Shown piece after piece: positions 19,820 through 29,402 of a DNA stretch of 64,000 bases; position 1 is the first letter of the stretch; every line of letters begins with the position of its first letter. The notes beneath the pieces were generated by a model. It saw nothing but the letters and a program-made list of their open reading frames with translations, was not told where the DNA came from and did not search any database. The stretch is from NCBI RefSeq assembly GCF_023701485.1, contig NZ_JAMQBK010000015.1:29393-93392 (forward strand), in the 5' to 3' direction. A program made the position numbers and the translations under genes. The DNA is from Aporhodopirellula aestuarii. GTDB lineage: Bacteria; Planctomycetota; Planctomycetia; Pirellulales; Pirellulaceae.

Positions 19820-19839
19820 TTTTGACCTATCGGTCCAAT
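19820..19839. promoter_or_regulatory. Candidate autoregulatory operator of the 19.2-kb TetR gene
   Basis: TTTTGACCTATCGGTCCAAT contains GACC-TATC-GGTC, a near-perfect dyad. On the minus strand it covers a plausible -35 (TTGGAC) followed after 18 bases by TATCAT, so binding would block the tetR promoter. The same motif occurs at 6204 and 6343. The remaining bases to 20244 show no other feature. Confidence 0.5.
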
Positions 19840-20244
19840 CAATCCAGCGCCGCGGGATGCGGGCGAGTTTCGCAACTCGACAAGCCGTAACGACGCCAAA
19901 CAACAGCCAATGAAACTGATCGTGAAACTGAGCAACCCAAAAGGGCAACGACGCTGAACATTCGCTAAGGCGTTTCGGTCAATCGAGTCACTCAACTCAA
20001 GAAAGAACAACGCTGTGTCGTGAATCCGCTCCAAATTCCACCAGACACTCTTGTTGGCAACGCTCACGGAAGTGTAAAGCATATATCCAGTGATCCCATC
20101 TCGCGGGATTTGACACTGGGGTTTGAGTACGAGTGGTGCGCACCTGAACTCCCTAAAGCCGTAGGCGATTGCCCCGGTGACCTTCGCACTCAAACCGGAT
20201 CGCTCGCGGTTAGAAAATCACGCTCGCCCATCAGCTTCGCTTTT

Positions 20245-21627
20245 ATGAAAACTCCTAGATTCCTACGGTTGCTCTCGCTCCTTTGGATCGCGATTGCGTG
20301 CGCGAACGGTTCGGCCGAAGAAGCGAGGGGTCCGCGTAGCCGTGCCGAAGCTGCCCAGTCGACACAGAAGATGACTTGGCGTCCGGTTTCGATGAATGGA
20401 AAATCCGTCGATTCCAGCGCTGAGACGACCGACGAACCAGACGACATCGATTCGGTGTCATTTGAGTACGAAGAATATTCACCCGCCTACGGTGAACCCG
20501 TCTACGGAGACCAAGGGTGCGGCGCAGAGATCGCTTGCGGTGCAGAGGTCGCGTGCGACGGTGGCTTCACCCACCCGCCAGTTTGTGGGTTTTGGGTTCG
20601 TGCCGAATATTTGCTGTGGGCGCTCGACGGCATCGACTTGCCGCCCTTGGTCACGACCAGCCCCGACGGAACACTGCCAGAAGACACGGGCGTGCTCGGC
20701 CAGACGGGCACGATTATCTCGTACGGCAACGAATCAATTCTCGATTCAATGCGATCAGGACTGCGAGTGACGCTCGGCTGGGCCGACGACAGTTGCGGTA
20801 ATGGATTCGAGATGAGTGGCATGGGCATCTTCGAAGATGACGAGTCATTCCAAAGCAATGCCGACCTGCTCGCACGCCCGGTTTTCGATACCGATTCGGG
20901 CTCAGAAACATCGATGCTGATCGCTCATCCCGACTTTTTGTCGGGTAGCGTGAACGTGCGTGCCAGCAATCAACTGGCATCGTTTGATGTCAGCCGTCGT
21001 CAACTGCTGTCATCCCGAGCCTGCCAGTCGCTCAGTCTGCTATTCGGATATCGGTATGGGAATCTCGAAGAGATGCTGCGTGTCGAGCAATCGTCGGTCT
21101 ATACCGCGGCACAGGGACAGATCATTTCGGGCACGACGGTGGACTTGTTCGACGACTTCCAAACAAAGAATCAATTTCACGGAGCACAGCTCGGCCTCCA
21201 CTACAAACAGTGGTCCGCCCACACCACACTAGACACGTACGCCAAAGTCGGACTCGGTATCAACCACGGTGAAACAACCATTGCCGGCCAAACCGTCAAC
21301 ACGGTTCCAGGAGGCGGATCCGCAACGTTCGAAGGAGGATTGCTGGCGCAGACCACGAATATCGGAGTCTACGACGACACGAGCTTCATGGCACTTCCAG
21401 AAATCGGACTGAACTTGACCACACAAGTTCAGCACAACATGAAGCTAACGATCGGTTACAGCATGATGTATTGGTCCGACGCCGCTCGCCTCGACGATGC
21501 CATTAGCCGGAACGTATCACAGTTTCCTCCCGAAACGCCTACGGGGACCCGTGAGCCTGCTTATGAGTACCGAACGAGCAGCTTCCTCGCCCATGGATTG
21601 AACATCGGCGCGGCGTTTACTTTCTAG
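20245..21627 (+). CDS. BBP7-type outer membrane beta-barrel protein
   Basis: The ATG at 20245 (460 residues) opens a signal peptide (MKTPRFLRLLSLLWIAIACANGSAEE); longer upstream extension lacks one. After an acidic, Cys-containing linker (GDQGCGAEIACGAEVACDGG) comes PPVCGFWVRAEYLLWALDGIDLPPLV, the hallmark of planctomycete BBP7-family barrels. The C-terminal half alternates polar and hydrophobic residues as in transmembrane strands and ends in GLNIGAAFTF with a terminal Phe. It should sit in the outer membrane; pore or structural function is unknown. Confidence 0.82.
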   Translation: MKTPRFLRLLSLLWIAIACANGSAEEARGPRSRAEAAQSTQKMTWRPVSMNGKSVDSSAETTDEPDDIDSVSFEYEEYSPAYGEPVYGDQGCGAEIACGAEVACDGGFTHPPVCGFWVRAEYLLWALDGIDLPPLVTTSPDGTLPEDTGVLGQTGTIISYGNESILDSMRSGLRVTLGWADDSCGNGFEMSGMGIFEDDESFQSNADLLARPVFDTDSGSETSMLIAHPDFLSGSVNVRASNQLASFDVSRRQLLSSRACQSLSLLFGYRYGNLEEMLRVEQSSVYTAAQGQIISGTTVDLFDDFQTKNQFHGAQLGLHYKQWSAHTTLDTYAKVGLGINHGETTIAGQTVNTVPGGGSATFEGGLLAQTTNIGVYDDTSFMALPEIGLNLTTQVQHNMKLTIGYSMMYWSDAARLDDAISRNVSQFPPETPTGTREPAYEYRTSSFLAHGLNIGAAFTF

Positions 21628-21742
21628 CGGGACAGCGTCACTCTTCACGTAGCTCTATCTCTGAGAGACCGAGCTACGTGATAAGCAACACTATCCAGTT
21701 AGATCATCGATCCAAGCTCGGACGCGTCCATAAGACTGCAAA

Positions 21743-24700
21743 CTAGAGCACAGGAACTTCGACAGTCAGAACCTGTTCAAACGACAATCCATAGCGATCC
21801 TGAGCCAACACTCGGATACTGTAAAAGGATTGCGTGATGGCGTTCGCAGTGAACTTCGTTTGCAACTTGCCATCGACAATCTCGAAGGACGCGTTGTCGG
21901 TGTCACCGGTTCCAGAGACCAACGAGAACGTGTGTTCGTCAAACGTGTTCGCGTCTGTGGCCAACAACGTTCCCACGACCGTGCCAACCGGGGAACCGTC
22001 GGTGACCGAATTGTTATCGAGCTCAATCGCCGTCGGTGCGACGTTGGTTTCGGTAATAATCAGGTCAGCAGTATCCTCAAAGAACAATCCTCCGGCGTCT
22101 TCCACGCGAACGCGGATCGAGTAGAGGGCTTGGATCGTTTGGTCAACAACCTCCGCGGTTCGCAGCTCTCCGTTGGTAATCGTAAACTTATCGTTGTCAA
22201 AGTCTCCTTCGCCGGAAACAAACGAATAGGTAAACGTCTCGTTTTCGTCCGGATCGACGGCGCCAAGCTCACCGACCAAAGTGCCGACCGGCTCACCGCT
22301 GGCGATCGCGGGGAACGCCAACAATATCGAAGTCGGTGCTTCATTGACGTTGGTAACCGTTATCGTAAACGCCTGCTCAGTCGATTCTCCCGCCAAATCG
22401 GTGCTTTGTACACGAACCGAGTACGACGACTGGCTCTCGAAATCAAGCGTTGTCGCCGTCACCAGATTGCTACCATCGATTGCGAAGGACGCATTGTCAT
22501 CATCGCCATCACCGCTGACGAGTGAATACGTAAACGTGTCCGAAACGTCAGCGTCTGTCGTGCTGAGTTCTCCGACAACCGCCCCCACCGTAGCGTCTTC
22601 AGAAATACTGCTGTTGTCGATCGCAATCGCGGTAGGTGCTTGGTTCGCTTGCGTGACCGAGATCGTGAGGACTTGCTCAACCGATGCTCCCGCACCATCC
22701 GTGCTTTGTACACGAATCGAATAAGACGACTGCGTGTCAAAGTCCAGCGTGGTCGCTGTGACGAGGTTACTTCCGTCGATTGCGAACGAAGCATTGTCGG
22801 TGTCGCCTTCACCACCGACCAGCGAGTACGTGAACGTATCCGTTGCATCGTCATCGGTCGTGCTCAACTCACCCACAACCGTTCCGACTGATGCGTCTTC
22901 AGAAACGCTATTGTTATCCAAGGCAATCGCGGTCGGAGCGTCGTTCACGTCCGTCACCGTGATCGACAACACTTGCTCGAACGATGCCCCCGCAGCGTCA
23001 GTCGTTCTGATACGAACCGAATACGACGACTGGGTTTCGAAGTCCAGCGTGGCCGCCGTGACAAGGTTACTGTCGTCGATTGCAAACGAATCGTTGTCCG
23101 TGTCTCCCTCGCCAGCGACGAGTGAGTACGTGAATGTGTCGGACGCATCCGCGTCCGTGGTACTCAGGCCACCAACAACACTGCCGACCGCCGAGTCCTC
23201 AGCAACACTGCTATTGTCGATCGCAATCGCCGTAGGTGCTGAATTGCCTTGTGTGATTGAAATCGCAAAGACTTGCTCGATCGATGCACCCGAGGCGTCG
23301 GTGCTTTGCACCCGAACCGTGTACGAAGATTTTGCTGCAAAATCAAACGTGGTCGCTGTCACAAGATTACCGCCGTCGATCGCAAATGATCCGTTGTCGT
23401 CGTCACCATCACCGCTGATGAGTGAATACGTGAACGTGTCCGACACGTCGGCATCGGTTGTACTAAAACCGCCCACCACAGTTCCGAACGTCGCATTCTC
23501 ATCAACCGCACTATTATCCAAAGTGATCGCCGTTGGTGCGTCGTTGACGTCCGTCACCGTAATCGTCAGGACTTGCTCAAACGATGCCCCTGCCGCGTCG
23601 ACGGTCTGCACACGAACCGAATACGACGACTGAGTTTCGAAATCCAGCGTCGTCGCCGTCACGAGATTGCTGCCGTCGATTGCGAACGAAGCATTATCGG
23701 TGTCGCCTTCGCCATCGATGAGGGAGTACGTAAACGTATCCGATGCATCCTCATCAGTCGTGCTCAACTCACCCACAACGGTTCCGACTGATGCGTCTTC
23801 GGAAACGTCACTGTTATCCAAAGCAATCGCCGTTGGCGCGTCGTTGACGTCCGTCACCGTGATCGACAACACTTGCTCGAACGATGCACCCGCGGAGTCA
23901 GTCGTCCTCACACGGACTGAATACGACGACTGGGTTTCGAAGTCCAGCGTCTCCGCCGTCACCAGGTTACTGCCGTCGATTGCAAACGAATCGTTGTCCG
24001 TGTCTCCTTCGCCAGCGACGAGCGAATACGTGAACGTGTCGGATGAATCCGGATCCGTGGTGGTTAAGCCGCCGACAACACTGCCGACCGCTGAATTTTC
24101 GGAAATGCTGCTATTGTCGATCGTGATCGCCGTAGGTGTTTGATTGCCTTGTGTGACTGAAATCGTAAACACTTGCTCGATCGAGGCGCCCGCAGCGTCG
24201 GTGCTTTGCACCCGAACCGTGTACGAAGATTTTGTTGCAAAATCAAACGTGGTCGCCGTCACAAGATTACCGCCGTCGATCGCAAACGCTCCGTTGTCGT
24301 CGTCACCATCACCGCTAACGAGTGAATACGTGAACGTGTCGGACGCATCAGCGTCGGTAGTACTGAATTCGCCCACCGCGGTACCAACAGCTGCATTCTC
24401 ATCCACGCTGGTACTGTCTAGGGTGATGGCCGTAGGTGCATCGTTTACGTCGGTCACCGTAAAGGTGAAGACTTGCTCGATCGATGCCCCTGCAGCGTCG
24501 GTCGTCTGTACGCGAATCGAGTAGGACGACTGAGTCTCGAAATCGAGCGTGGTTGCCGTCACGAGGTTGCTACCGTCGACTGCAAACGAAGCATTGTCGG
24601 TGTCGCCTTCTCCGCTGACGAGCGCATACGTAAATGTATCTGAAGCATCATCGTCGGTCGTGCTAAATGCCCCCACAACGGAACCGATAACTGCGTCTTC

Positions 24701-27700
24701 GGCGACGCTGCTATTATCGATCGTAGTCTCAGTCGGCGCGTCATTCACGTCGTTGACCGTAATCGTAAACGTTTCGACAACCACCAACCCGAACGGATCG
24801 CTGCTTTGGACACGAACGGTGTAGGACGACTTGGATTCGAAATCGAGCGTCGTCGCCGTCACAAGATTGCTGCCGTCAATCGCGAACGAGTCGTTGTCGG
24901 CGTCACCTTCGCCACTGACAAACTCATAAGTGAACGTGTCGCTCGAATTGGCATCCGTCGTGCTAAGCGTGCCGACCACCGTTCCGACATCAACATTCTC
25001 GTCAACGGTCGCGTTACTGAGCGAGATGTCTGTCGGTGCGACATTGGTTTCAGAAACGGTGATGGTGAACGACTGCTGCGTCGCTAACCCTTGCGAGTCT
25101 TGGGCAAGAACACGAATCGTGTACGACGCCTGTGTTTGCTGGTTCGCCGTGAACGCCGTCACCACTTGATCGCCCGAAATCACGAACGAAGCATTGTCTG
25201 TGTCTCCAGTGCCTGTAACGAATGAATAGGTAATCGTATCGCCTACATCCGGGTCGTCCGTTCCCAACGATCCGACTACCGTGCCGCTGGGCTGGCCGCT
25301 GGCGACGTTTGTTCCCGACAGGGTAATCGTCGTCGGAGCTTCATTGATGCTCGTAACGGTAATCGTAAACGTTTCTTCGATGAACTCGCCTGTCGAATCG
25401 GTGCTGCGGACTCGAACACTGAGTGTCCCATCGGTTTCAGCATCAAGAGACGCAACCGTTTGCAACTGCGCACCCGAGATCACAAATTTCGCGTTATCGT
25501 CATCGCCGTCACCAGACACTAACGTGTATGTGAACGTATCGCCCGACGTCGGGTCCGTTGTAGTAAACGTACCGACGACATTTCCGTCAGCTCCGTTCTC
25601 AGCGATTGTGGCATCACTCAGCGACAACGCGGTCGGTCCGGCGTCACTTTGAACGATCGTAAATGTCTGTTCAAACGTTTCACCTGCCGCATCGGTTGTT
25701 CGCACCCGAACGCTGTAGCTGGTCTGCGAACTGAAGTCGATCGTGGTGTCGGCGCGCAGTTCGTCGCCAACAACCGTGAACGAATCATTGTCGGTATCAC
25801 CAGTTCCAGATACGAGCGAATAGGTAAACGTATCGGACGCATCCACGTCGGTCGTCGACAGCGTTCCCACAACGGTTCCCGCAGCCGAAGCATTCGCGAT
25901 CGCGTTGTTACTGAGCGTCAGCGCGGTCGGAGATTCGTTGGCGTTGAGCACTGAAATGGTGAAAGTCTGATCGACCGACAATCCGTCTTGATCGGTGCTG
26001 CGAATAACGACGGTGTAACTGCTCTTGGTTTCAAAATCGAGTGAGCCGGTTGCGACTAAAGAACTGCCTGAAATCGCGAAGGTGGTGTCGGACGTGCTGC
26101 CATCGACCGAAACGAGACTGTAGGTGAACGTATCATTCACGTTGCTATCGGTCGTGGACAATGTCCCGACAGCGGTACCAGCCGCCTCATTCTCCGTGAT
26201 GGATTGGTCGCTGAGTGAAATCGCGGTCGGCGCGACGTTCGCGTCCGTTACCGATAGCGTGAAGACTCGCTCAAACGTGCGACCGGTCGAGTCCGTGGTG
26301 CGAACGCGAATTGTGTAGCTGTCCTGAACCGATGCGTCGAACACTTCCGCCGTGAGCAACGTGTTGCCCGAAATGGTAAATGCGTCGTTGTCGGTATCAC
26401 CGGTACCGGCCACTAACGAATAAGTGTGCGTATCACTTGTATCGGGATCGGCCGTCGTGAAGGTTCCGACCGTCGATCCGATCGCAAGATCCTCAGCCAC
26501 CGTCGAGCTCGACAGAGTCACGTTGGTCGGGGCCTGCGCGTCGGGCAGACTCGGGATATTGGGCGTCGACAGCCCGACGACTCGTCTGAGCAAGTCGCTG
26601 GCGTCGAGTGGGCTGAGTCCATCAACCCCGGTTACATCACCGAGCAACACCGGGTCGATGGCTGCGAATGGAACGTTTGCCGCCGCCACACTGGTTGAGC
26701 TATTGGCGACAAATCCCGAATCGAGACCGATACCGACGCGCGCGACCAACCGTGCGTCTTCGGCGTCATAACGTCGGTTTGCGTTGACGTCCCCGGGGAA
26801 GGCAACAACTTGAATCGCGTCATCGGTGGTGGCGGTCAGGTCACCGGCATTGACCTCAACCGAACTGATTTGCAGCGTCTGAACCGTTCCATAGGGGGCG
26901 TCTTCCGGTATCGACGCGATGATGTCAACGATGTCCGCCTGCCCCGCCTCCATCGGCGTGAGGCTGAAGAACGAAATGGTGATCACACCAGGCGTGTCCA
27001 AATTCGCTTCGACTTGGCTGCCCGTTGGTGCGTCCGCTCCGAGTTGCACGCCCGTGACATCGAGCACATTAGGATCGTACTGAATCGTCAGTGTGACCGA
27101 GGTAACTCCGTCGGCGTCGCTTAATTGAATCGGCAGTCCAGCCGGCAGCCCCACGCCGCTGCCGTTAGCGGGAACCTGAACCGCTTGGCTAGGCCCCCGA
27201 ACGACGTCAGGCAACCCCACCACCAACGATGAATTATTCGAAACGGTGAAGGTCGTTACGAAGTTGCCACCAGCGGTACCGTCATTGTCTCCATCGAGGA
27301 GCTCACCATCGGCGAGGTCCGTAAACGCATCGCTCGCACTACGCAGCGTTGCGGTATAGGTGTCCGCAGCAAGCGGTCCGCCCGATGCAATGAATGTAAC
27401 GGTTGTGCCGTTGACCACGAGGGATCCGCGAACGCTGCCTGTCGTGGCCCCTTGCAGGGTTACGTCCGCCGCGCCGGCGACACCACCTTCAGTATCATAC
27501 AGGCTGAGGTTTTGCGTGCTGATTTGTTCACTCAGCTCCGCGGTAAACCCAGAGGAAGTGGGAGTGAACGAAGCGATTGTCGCCGCCAAAACACGACGGG
27601 ACTCAAGCGATTCGAGCGTTAATCGTCGATCGTTTGAAACCGAGGAGCGGGATTGGTAGCGGGGGGAACGTTTTTTCTTGCTAGTAAATCTGGAAAGCAA

Positions 27701-27721
27701 ACGCTGTACGGCTGGTTTCAT
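21743..27721 (-). CDS. Giant LEPR-XLL secreted protein with cohesin-like, dockerin-like and 16 cadherin-like repeats
   Basis: The ATG at 27721 (1992 residues) is preferred over the one at 27811 because a basic N-terminus leads to LESLESRRVLA (36-46), the LEPR-XLL type sorting/N-terminal motif. Then come a bacterial Ig-like region, a cohesin-like segment (SVTLTIQYDPNVLDVTGVQL), and two half dockerins (GDVNANRRYDAEDARLVARV and GDVTGVDGLSPLDASDLLRR) with Ca-binding Asp/Asn. Sixteen repeats of about 100 residues follow, each starting APTxI and carrying TTDxDxSDTFTYSLVSGxGD and DNxSFxI, typical of cadherin-like Ca-binding domains. Likely a cell-surface adhesin. It ends without an anchor. Confidence 0.88.
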   Translation of the reverse strand: MKPAVQRLLSRFTSKKKRSPRYQSRSSVSNDRRLTLESLESRRVLAATIASFTPTSSGFTAELSEQISTQNLSLYDTEGGVAGAADVTLQGATTGSVRGSLVVNGTTVTFIASGGPLAADTYTATLRSASDAFTDLADGELLDGDNDGTAGGNFVTTFTVSNNSSLVVGLPDVVRGPSQAVQVPANGSGVGLPAGLPIQLSDADGVTSVTLTIQYDPNVLDVTGVQLGADAPTGSQVEANLDTPGVITISFFSLTPMEAGQADIVDIIASIPEDAPYGTVQTLQISSVEVNAGDLTATTDDAIQVVAFPGDVNANRRYDAEDARLVARVGIGLDSGFVANSSTSVAAANVPFAAIDPVLLGDVTGVDGLSPLDASDLLRRVVGLSTPNIPSLPDAQAPTNVTLSSSTVAEDLAIGSTVGTFTTADPDTSDTHTYSLVAGTGDTDNDAFTISGNTLLTAEVFDASVQDSYTIRVRTTDSTGRTFERVFTLSVTDANVAPTAISLSDQSITENEAAGTAVGTLSTTDSNVNDTFTYSLVSVDGSTSDTTFAISGSSLVATGSLDFETKSSYTVVIRSTDQDGLSVDQTFTISVLNANESPTALTLSNNAIANASAAGTVVGTLSTTDVDASDTFTYSLVSGTGDTDNDSFTVVGDELRADTTIDFSSQTSYSVRVRTTDAAGETFEQTFTIVQSDAGPTALSLSDATIAENGADGNVVGTFTTTDPTSGDTFTYTLVSGDGDDDNAKFVISGAQLQTVASLDAETDGTLSVRVRSTDSTGEFIEETFTITVTSINEAPTTITLSGTNVASGQPSGTVVGSLGTDDPDVGDTITYSFVTGTGDTDNASFVISGDQVVTAFTANQQTQASYTIRVLAQDSQGLATQQSFTITVSETNVAPTDISLSNATVDENVDVGTVVGTLSTTDANSSDTFTYEFVSGEGDADNDSFAIDGSNLVTATTLDFESKSSYTVRVQSSDPFGLVVVETFTITVNDVNDAPTETTIDNSSVAEDAVIGSVVGAFSTTDDDASDTFTYALVSGEGDTDNASFAVDGSNLVTATTLDFETQSSYSIRVQTTDAAGASIEQVFTFTVTDVNDAPTAITLDSTSVDENAAVGTAVGEFSTTDADASDTFTYSLVSGDGDDDNGAFAIDGGNLVTATTFDFATKSSYTVRVQSTDAAGASIEQVFTISVTQGNQTPTAITIDNSSISENSAVGSVVGGLTTTDPDSSDTFTYSLVAGEGDTDNDSFAIDGSNLVTAETLDFETQSSYSVRVRTTDSAGASFEQVLSITVTDVNDAPTAIALDNSDVSEDASVGTVVGELSTTDEDASDTFTYSLIDGEGDTDNASFAIDGSNLVTATTLDFETQSSYSVRVQTVDAAGASFEQVLTITVTDVNDAPTAITLDNSAVDENATFGTVVGGFSTTDADVSDTFTYSLISGDGDDDNGSFAIDGGNLVTATTFDFAAKSSYTVRVQSTDASGASIEQVFAISITQGNSAPTAIAIDNSSVAEDSAVGSVVGGLSTTDADASDTFTYSLVAGEGDTDNDSFAIDDSNLVTAATLDFETQSSYSVRIRTTDAAGASFEQVLSITVTDVNDAPTAIALDNNSVSEDASVGTVVGELSTTDDDATDTFTYSLVGGEGDTDNASFAIDGSNLVTATTLDFDTQSSYSIRVQSTDGAGASVEQVLTISVTQANQAPTAIAIDNSSISEDATVGAVVGELSTTDADVSDTFTYSLVSGDGDDDNASFAIDGSNLVTATTLDFESQSSYSVRVQSTDLAGESTEQAFTITVTNVNEAPTSILLAFPAIASGEPVGTLVGELGAVDPDENETFTYSFVSGEGDFDNDKFTITNGELRTAEVVDQTIQALYSIRVRVEDAGGLFFEDTADLIITETNVAPTAIELDNNSVTDGSPVGTVVGTLLATDANTFDEHTFSLVSGTGDTDNASFEIVDGKLQTKFTANAITQSFYSIRVLAQDRYGLSFEQVLTVEVPVL
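21746..26533 (-). repeat. Sixteen tandem cadherin-like coding repeats, about 300 bp each
   Basis: Units of 98-100 residues are collinear with no gaps; the last has 98 residues and ends at the stop. Units 1-6 and 15-16 are diverged, while units 7-14 are nearly identical to each other, showing recent internal amplification. Confidence 0.9.
22340..24739 (-). repeat. Higher-order (3-unit, 900 bp) amplification within the cadherin repeats
   Basis: Unit 8 (NGAFAIDGGN, ending QGNQ) matches unit 11 (NGSFAIDGGN, ending QGNS); unit 9 matches 12; unit 7 resembles 10 and 13. At DNA level 23341 and 24241 are near-identical, exactly 900 bases apart, so the block expanded three units at a time. Confidence 0.8.
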
Positions 27722-28033
27722 ATACCTTGGACCTTTTCCGACCAAAGTCGGAGACGAAGCAAATGTGTCATCCCTGCAAATGAGTCTTTGCCGCATGATC
27801 CTTTGCGACAACTGTATGGCCTTAGCCCGACCCCTGTGACTAAGACGGAGTATGAGCTGATTTCGTCACACGGCATTCAATATTTTTCGAGAATATTTTT
27901 TCGGCGCAACGACTTGGAATTATCGTTGAGTGTGACATCCCCGAGGGGGTTTCCTTCTTAGAAATCAGACTATCCTTTCCGTGTCTTCGCGAGGATAGTT
28001 TGCGATGCCCCGAACTCAATTCCAGCCGCCTTT
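27722..28033. other. Divergent promoter region of two LEPR-XLL genes
   Basis: About 310 bases between the giant adhesin and the 28.0-kb gene, transcribed in opposite directions. A 13-base direct repeat (AATATTTTTCGAG then AATATTTTTTCGG) at 27879-27904 is AT-rich in an otherwise balanced sequence and could be a shared regulatory or DNA-bending site. No promoter could be fixed. Confidence 0.4.
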
Positions 28034-29200
28034 ATGAAATCTTCTCTTTCTCGTCGCCTCTCGTTTCAAACCTATGAAGACCGGCGTCTACTCGCCGCCG
28101 TCGACATTCCAGACGACCTTTCCGCAGCACCTGCGGCAATCGTCTCGGCACCAGTGAACATTGACACAGCGTCTGGCGTGCGTGCGGCCGAGATTCGTCT
28201 CAGTTACGACACTTCGGTACTCGATCTTGATCCCGACGCGATCACTTTGGGAAGCGTGTGGGGAACCGGCACCGACGCTCAGATCACCGCTAACGTCGAT
28301 GATGCGAATGGAACAGTAGTCATCTTTATCGCGTCGTCAAGTGAACTGTCAGGAATCTCTGGCAGTCTTGTGCTGCTGCCCTTTTCCATCGCCAGCAACG
28401 CCGTCGTAGACAGCACCACGACTCTCGATCTGACGCTGGTTTCGTTGAACGAAGGACAGATTTCTGCAACGCCCACACCGGTTGCCGGATCGGATGCGAC
28501 AGACGGTTTGATTACCATCGCCGGCGATGCAACAGGCAGCGATACCATCTCAGGATTCGTTTATGCCGACGCAAACAATGACAGCAATGTTGATACGGCC
28601 GAAGGCATTCCGGGTGTCACGATCACGCTCGTCAACGCAACCACGGGTGCCGAACGACAAACCACGACCGCGTCGGACGGCAGTTTTGAGTTCACGCAGG
28701 TGGCAGCCGGATCGTACCGGATCATTCAAACCCAACCGGTTGCCTACATCGACGGCGGCACCAACGAACTCACGGTCTCATTGTCCGAAGGCGGATCACT
28801 CGAAGATCAAAACTTTCGCGAACTGGGATTACTTCCTCAATTTCTCTACAACCGCCTGCACACGGCGTTGGTGATGCCGGTCGGTTCCACCTCCTGGAAC
28901 GATTCGATCTCTCAAATCAACGCCGACGCCGAGGCCAGCACCACCGCGACAACAGTGGCTATTGCTAGCAACACCACCGACACAACTTCGTCCACGGAAA
29001 CTGCCGCGTCGGAACCTCTCCCATCCGAACGTATCGCGTCATCCCAACGCGTCGCCGCCTCCGAACCACTCGCGGAACTCGAATCGGCTGACGACGTAAC
29101 GCCATCGTCCAACGTGACTGCGAGTCAAGCTGCTCCCAACAAAGACGAGAACGATGACACGGCAGCAGTCGACGAGGTCTTTGCGAACAGCCTGTTCTAA
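28034..29200 (+). CDS. Secreted LEPR-XLL protein with cohesin-like and SdrD B-like domains
   Basis: 388 residues. The N-terminus MKSSLSRRLSFQTYEDRRLLA is a shortened LEPR-XLL motif (basic stretch, then DRRLLA). Residues about 25-150 are cohesin-like: VRAAEIRLSYDTSVLDLDPD, then a Gly/Asp strand and VSLNEGQISATPTPVAG. Residues about 170-270 form an SdrD B/CnaB-type domain (ISGFVYADANNDSNVDTAEG, VAAGSYRIIQTQP). The tail is Ser/Thr/Ala-rich and acidic, probably unstructured. Likely surface or matrix protein; it is divergent from the giant cadherin gene and shares its cohesin fold. Confidence 0.78.
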   Translation: MKSSLSRRLSFQTYEDRRLLAAVDIPDDLSAAPAAIVSAPVNIDTASGVRAAEIRLSYDTSVLDLDPDAITLGSVWGTGTDAQITANVDDANGTVVIFIASSSELSGISGSLVLLPFSIASNAVVDSTTTLDLTLVSLNEGQISATPTPVAGSDATDGLITIAGDATGSDTISGFVYADANNDSNVDTAEGIPGVTITLVNATTGAERQTTTASDGSFEFTQVAAGSYRIIQTQPVAYIDGGTNELTVSLSEGGSLEDQNFRELGLLPQFLYNRLHTALVMPVGSTSWNDSISQINADAEASTTATTVAIASNTTDTTSSTETAASEPLPSERIASSQRVAASEPLAELESADDVTPSSNVTASQAAPNKDENDDTAAVDEVFANSLF

Positions 29201-29402
29201 ACATTCGCGGGTCAATGATCGCTCGCTTGTGAAACTGCCGCACCGCTTTCGTTACGATCCATGCCTCACGTGTTTCTGTCCACTACTGGGGCAATGACGT
29301 TGACATTAGAGCTCTCTGTTGGTTACTCCATCTCATCGCCACTGAGGGCGTTCATTGCGAAAGCAGTGGAACGAATAGCATGAAACAACGATAGGTGCCA
29401 GG

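Noticed and set aside
21746..26533. CRISPR-like regular repeats
   Set aside because: The 300-base period is in coding frame and codes for cadherin-like domains; no short identical repeats separated by unique spacers, and no cas genes.
21830..27659. Long plus-strand open frames (up to about 300 residues) opposite the giant adhesin gene
   Set aside because: They are shadows of the highly repetitive, biased coding sequence on the minus strand and have no family resemblance, signal or start context.
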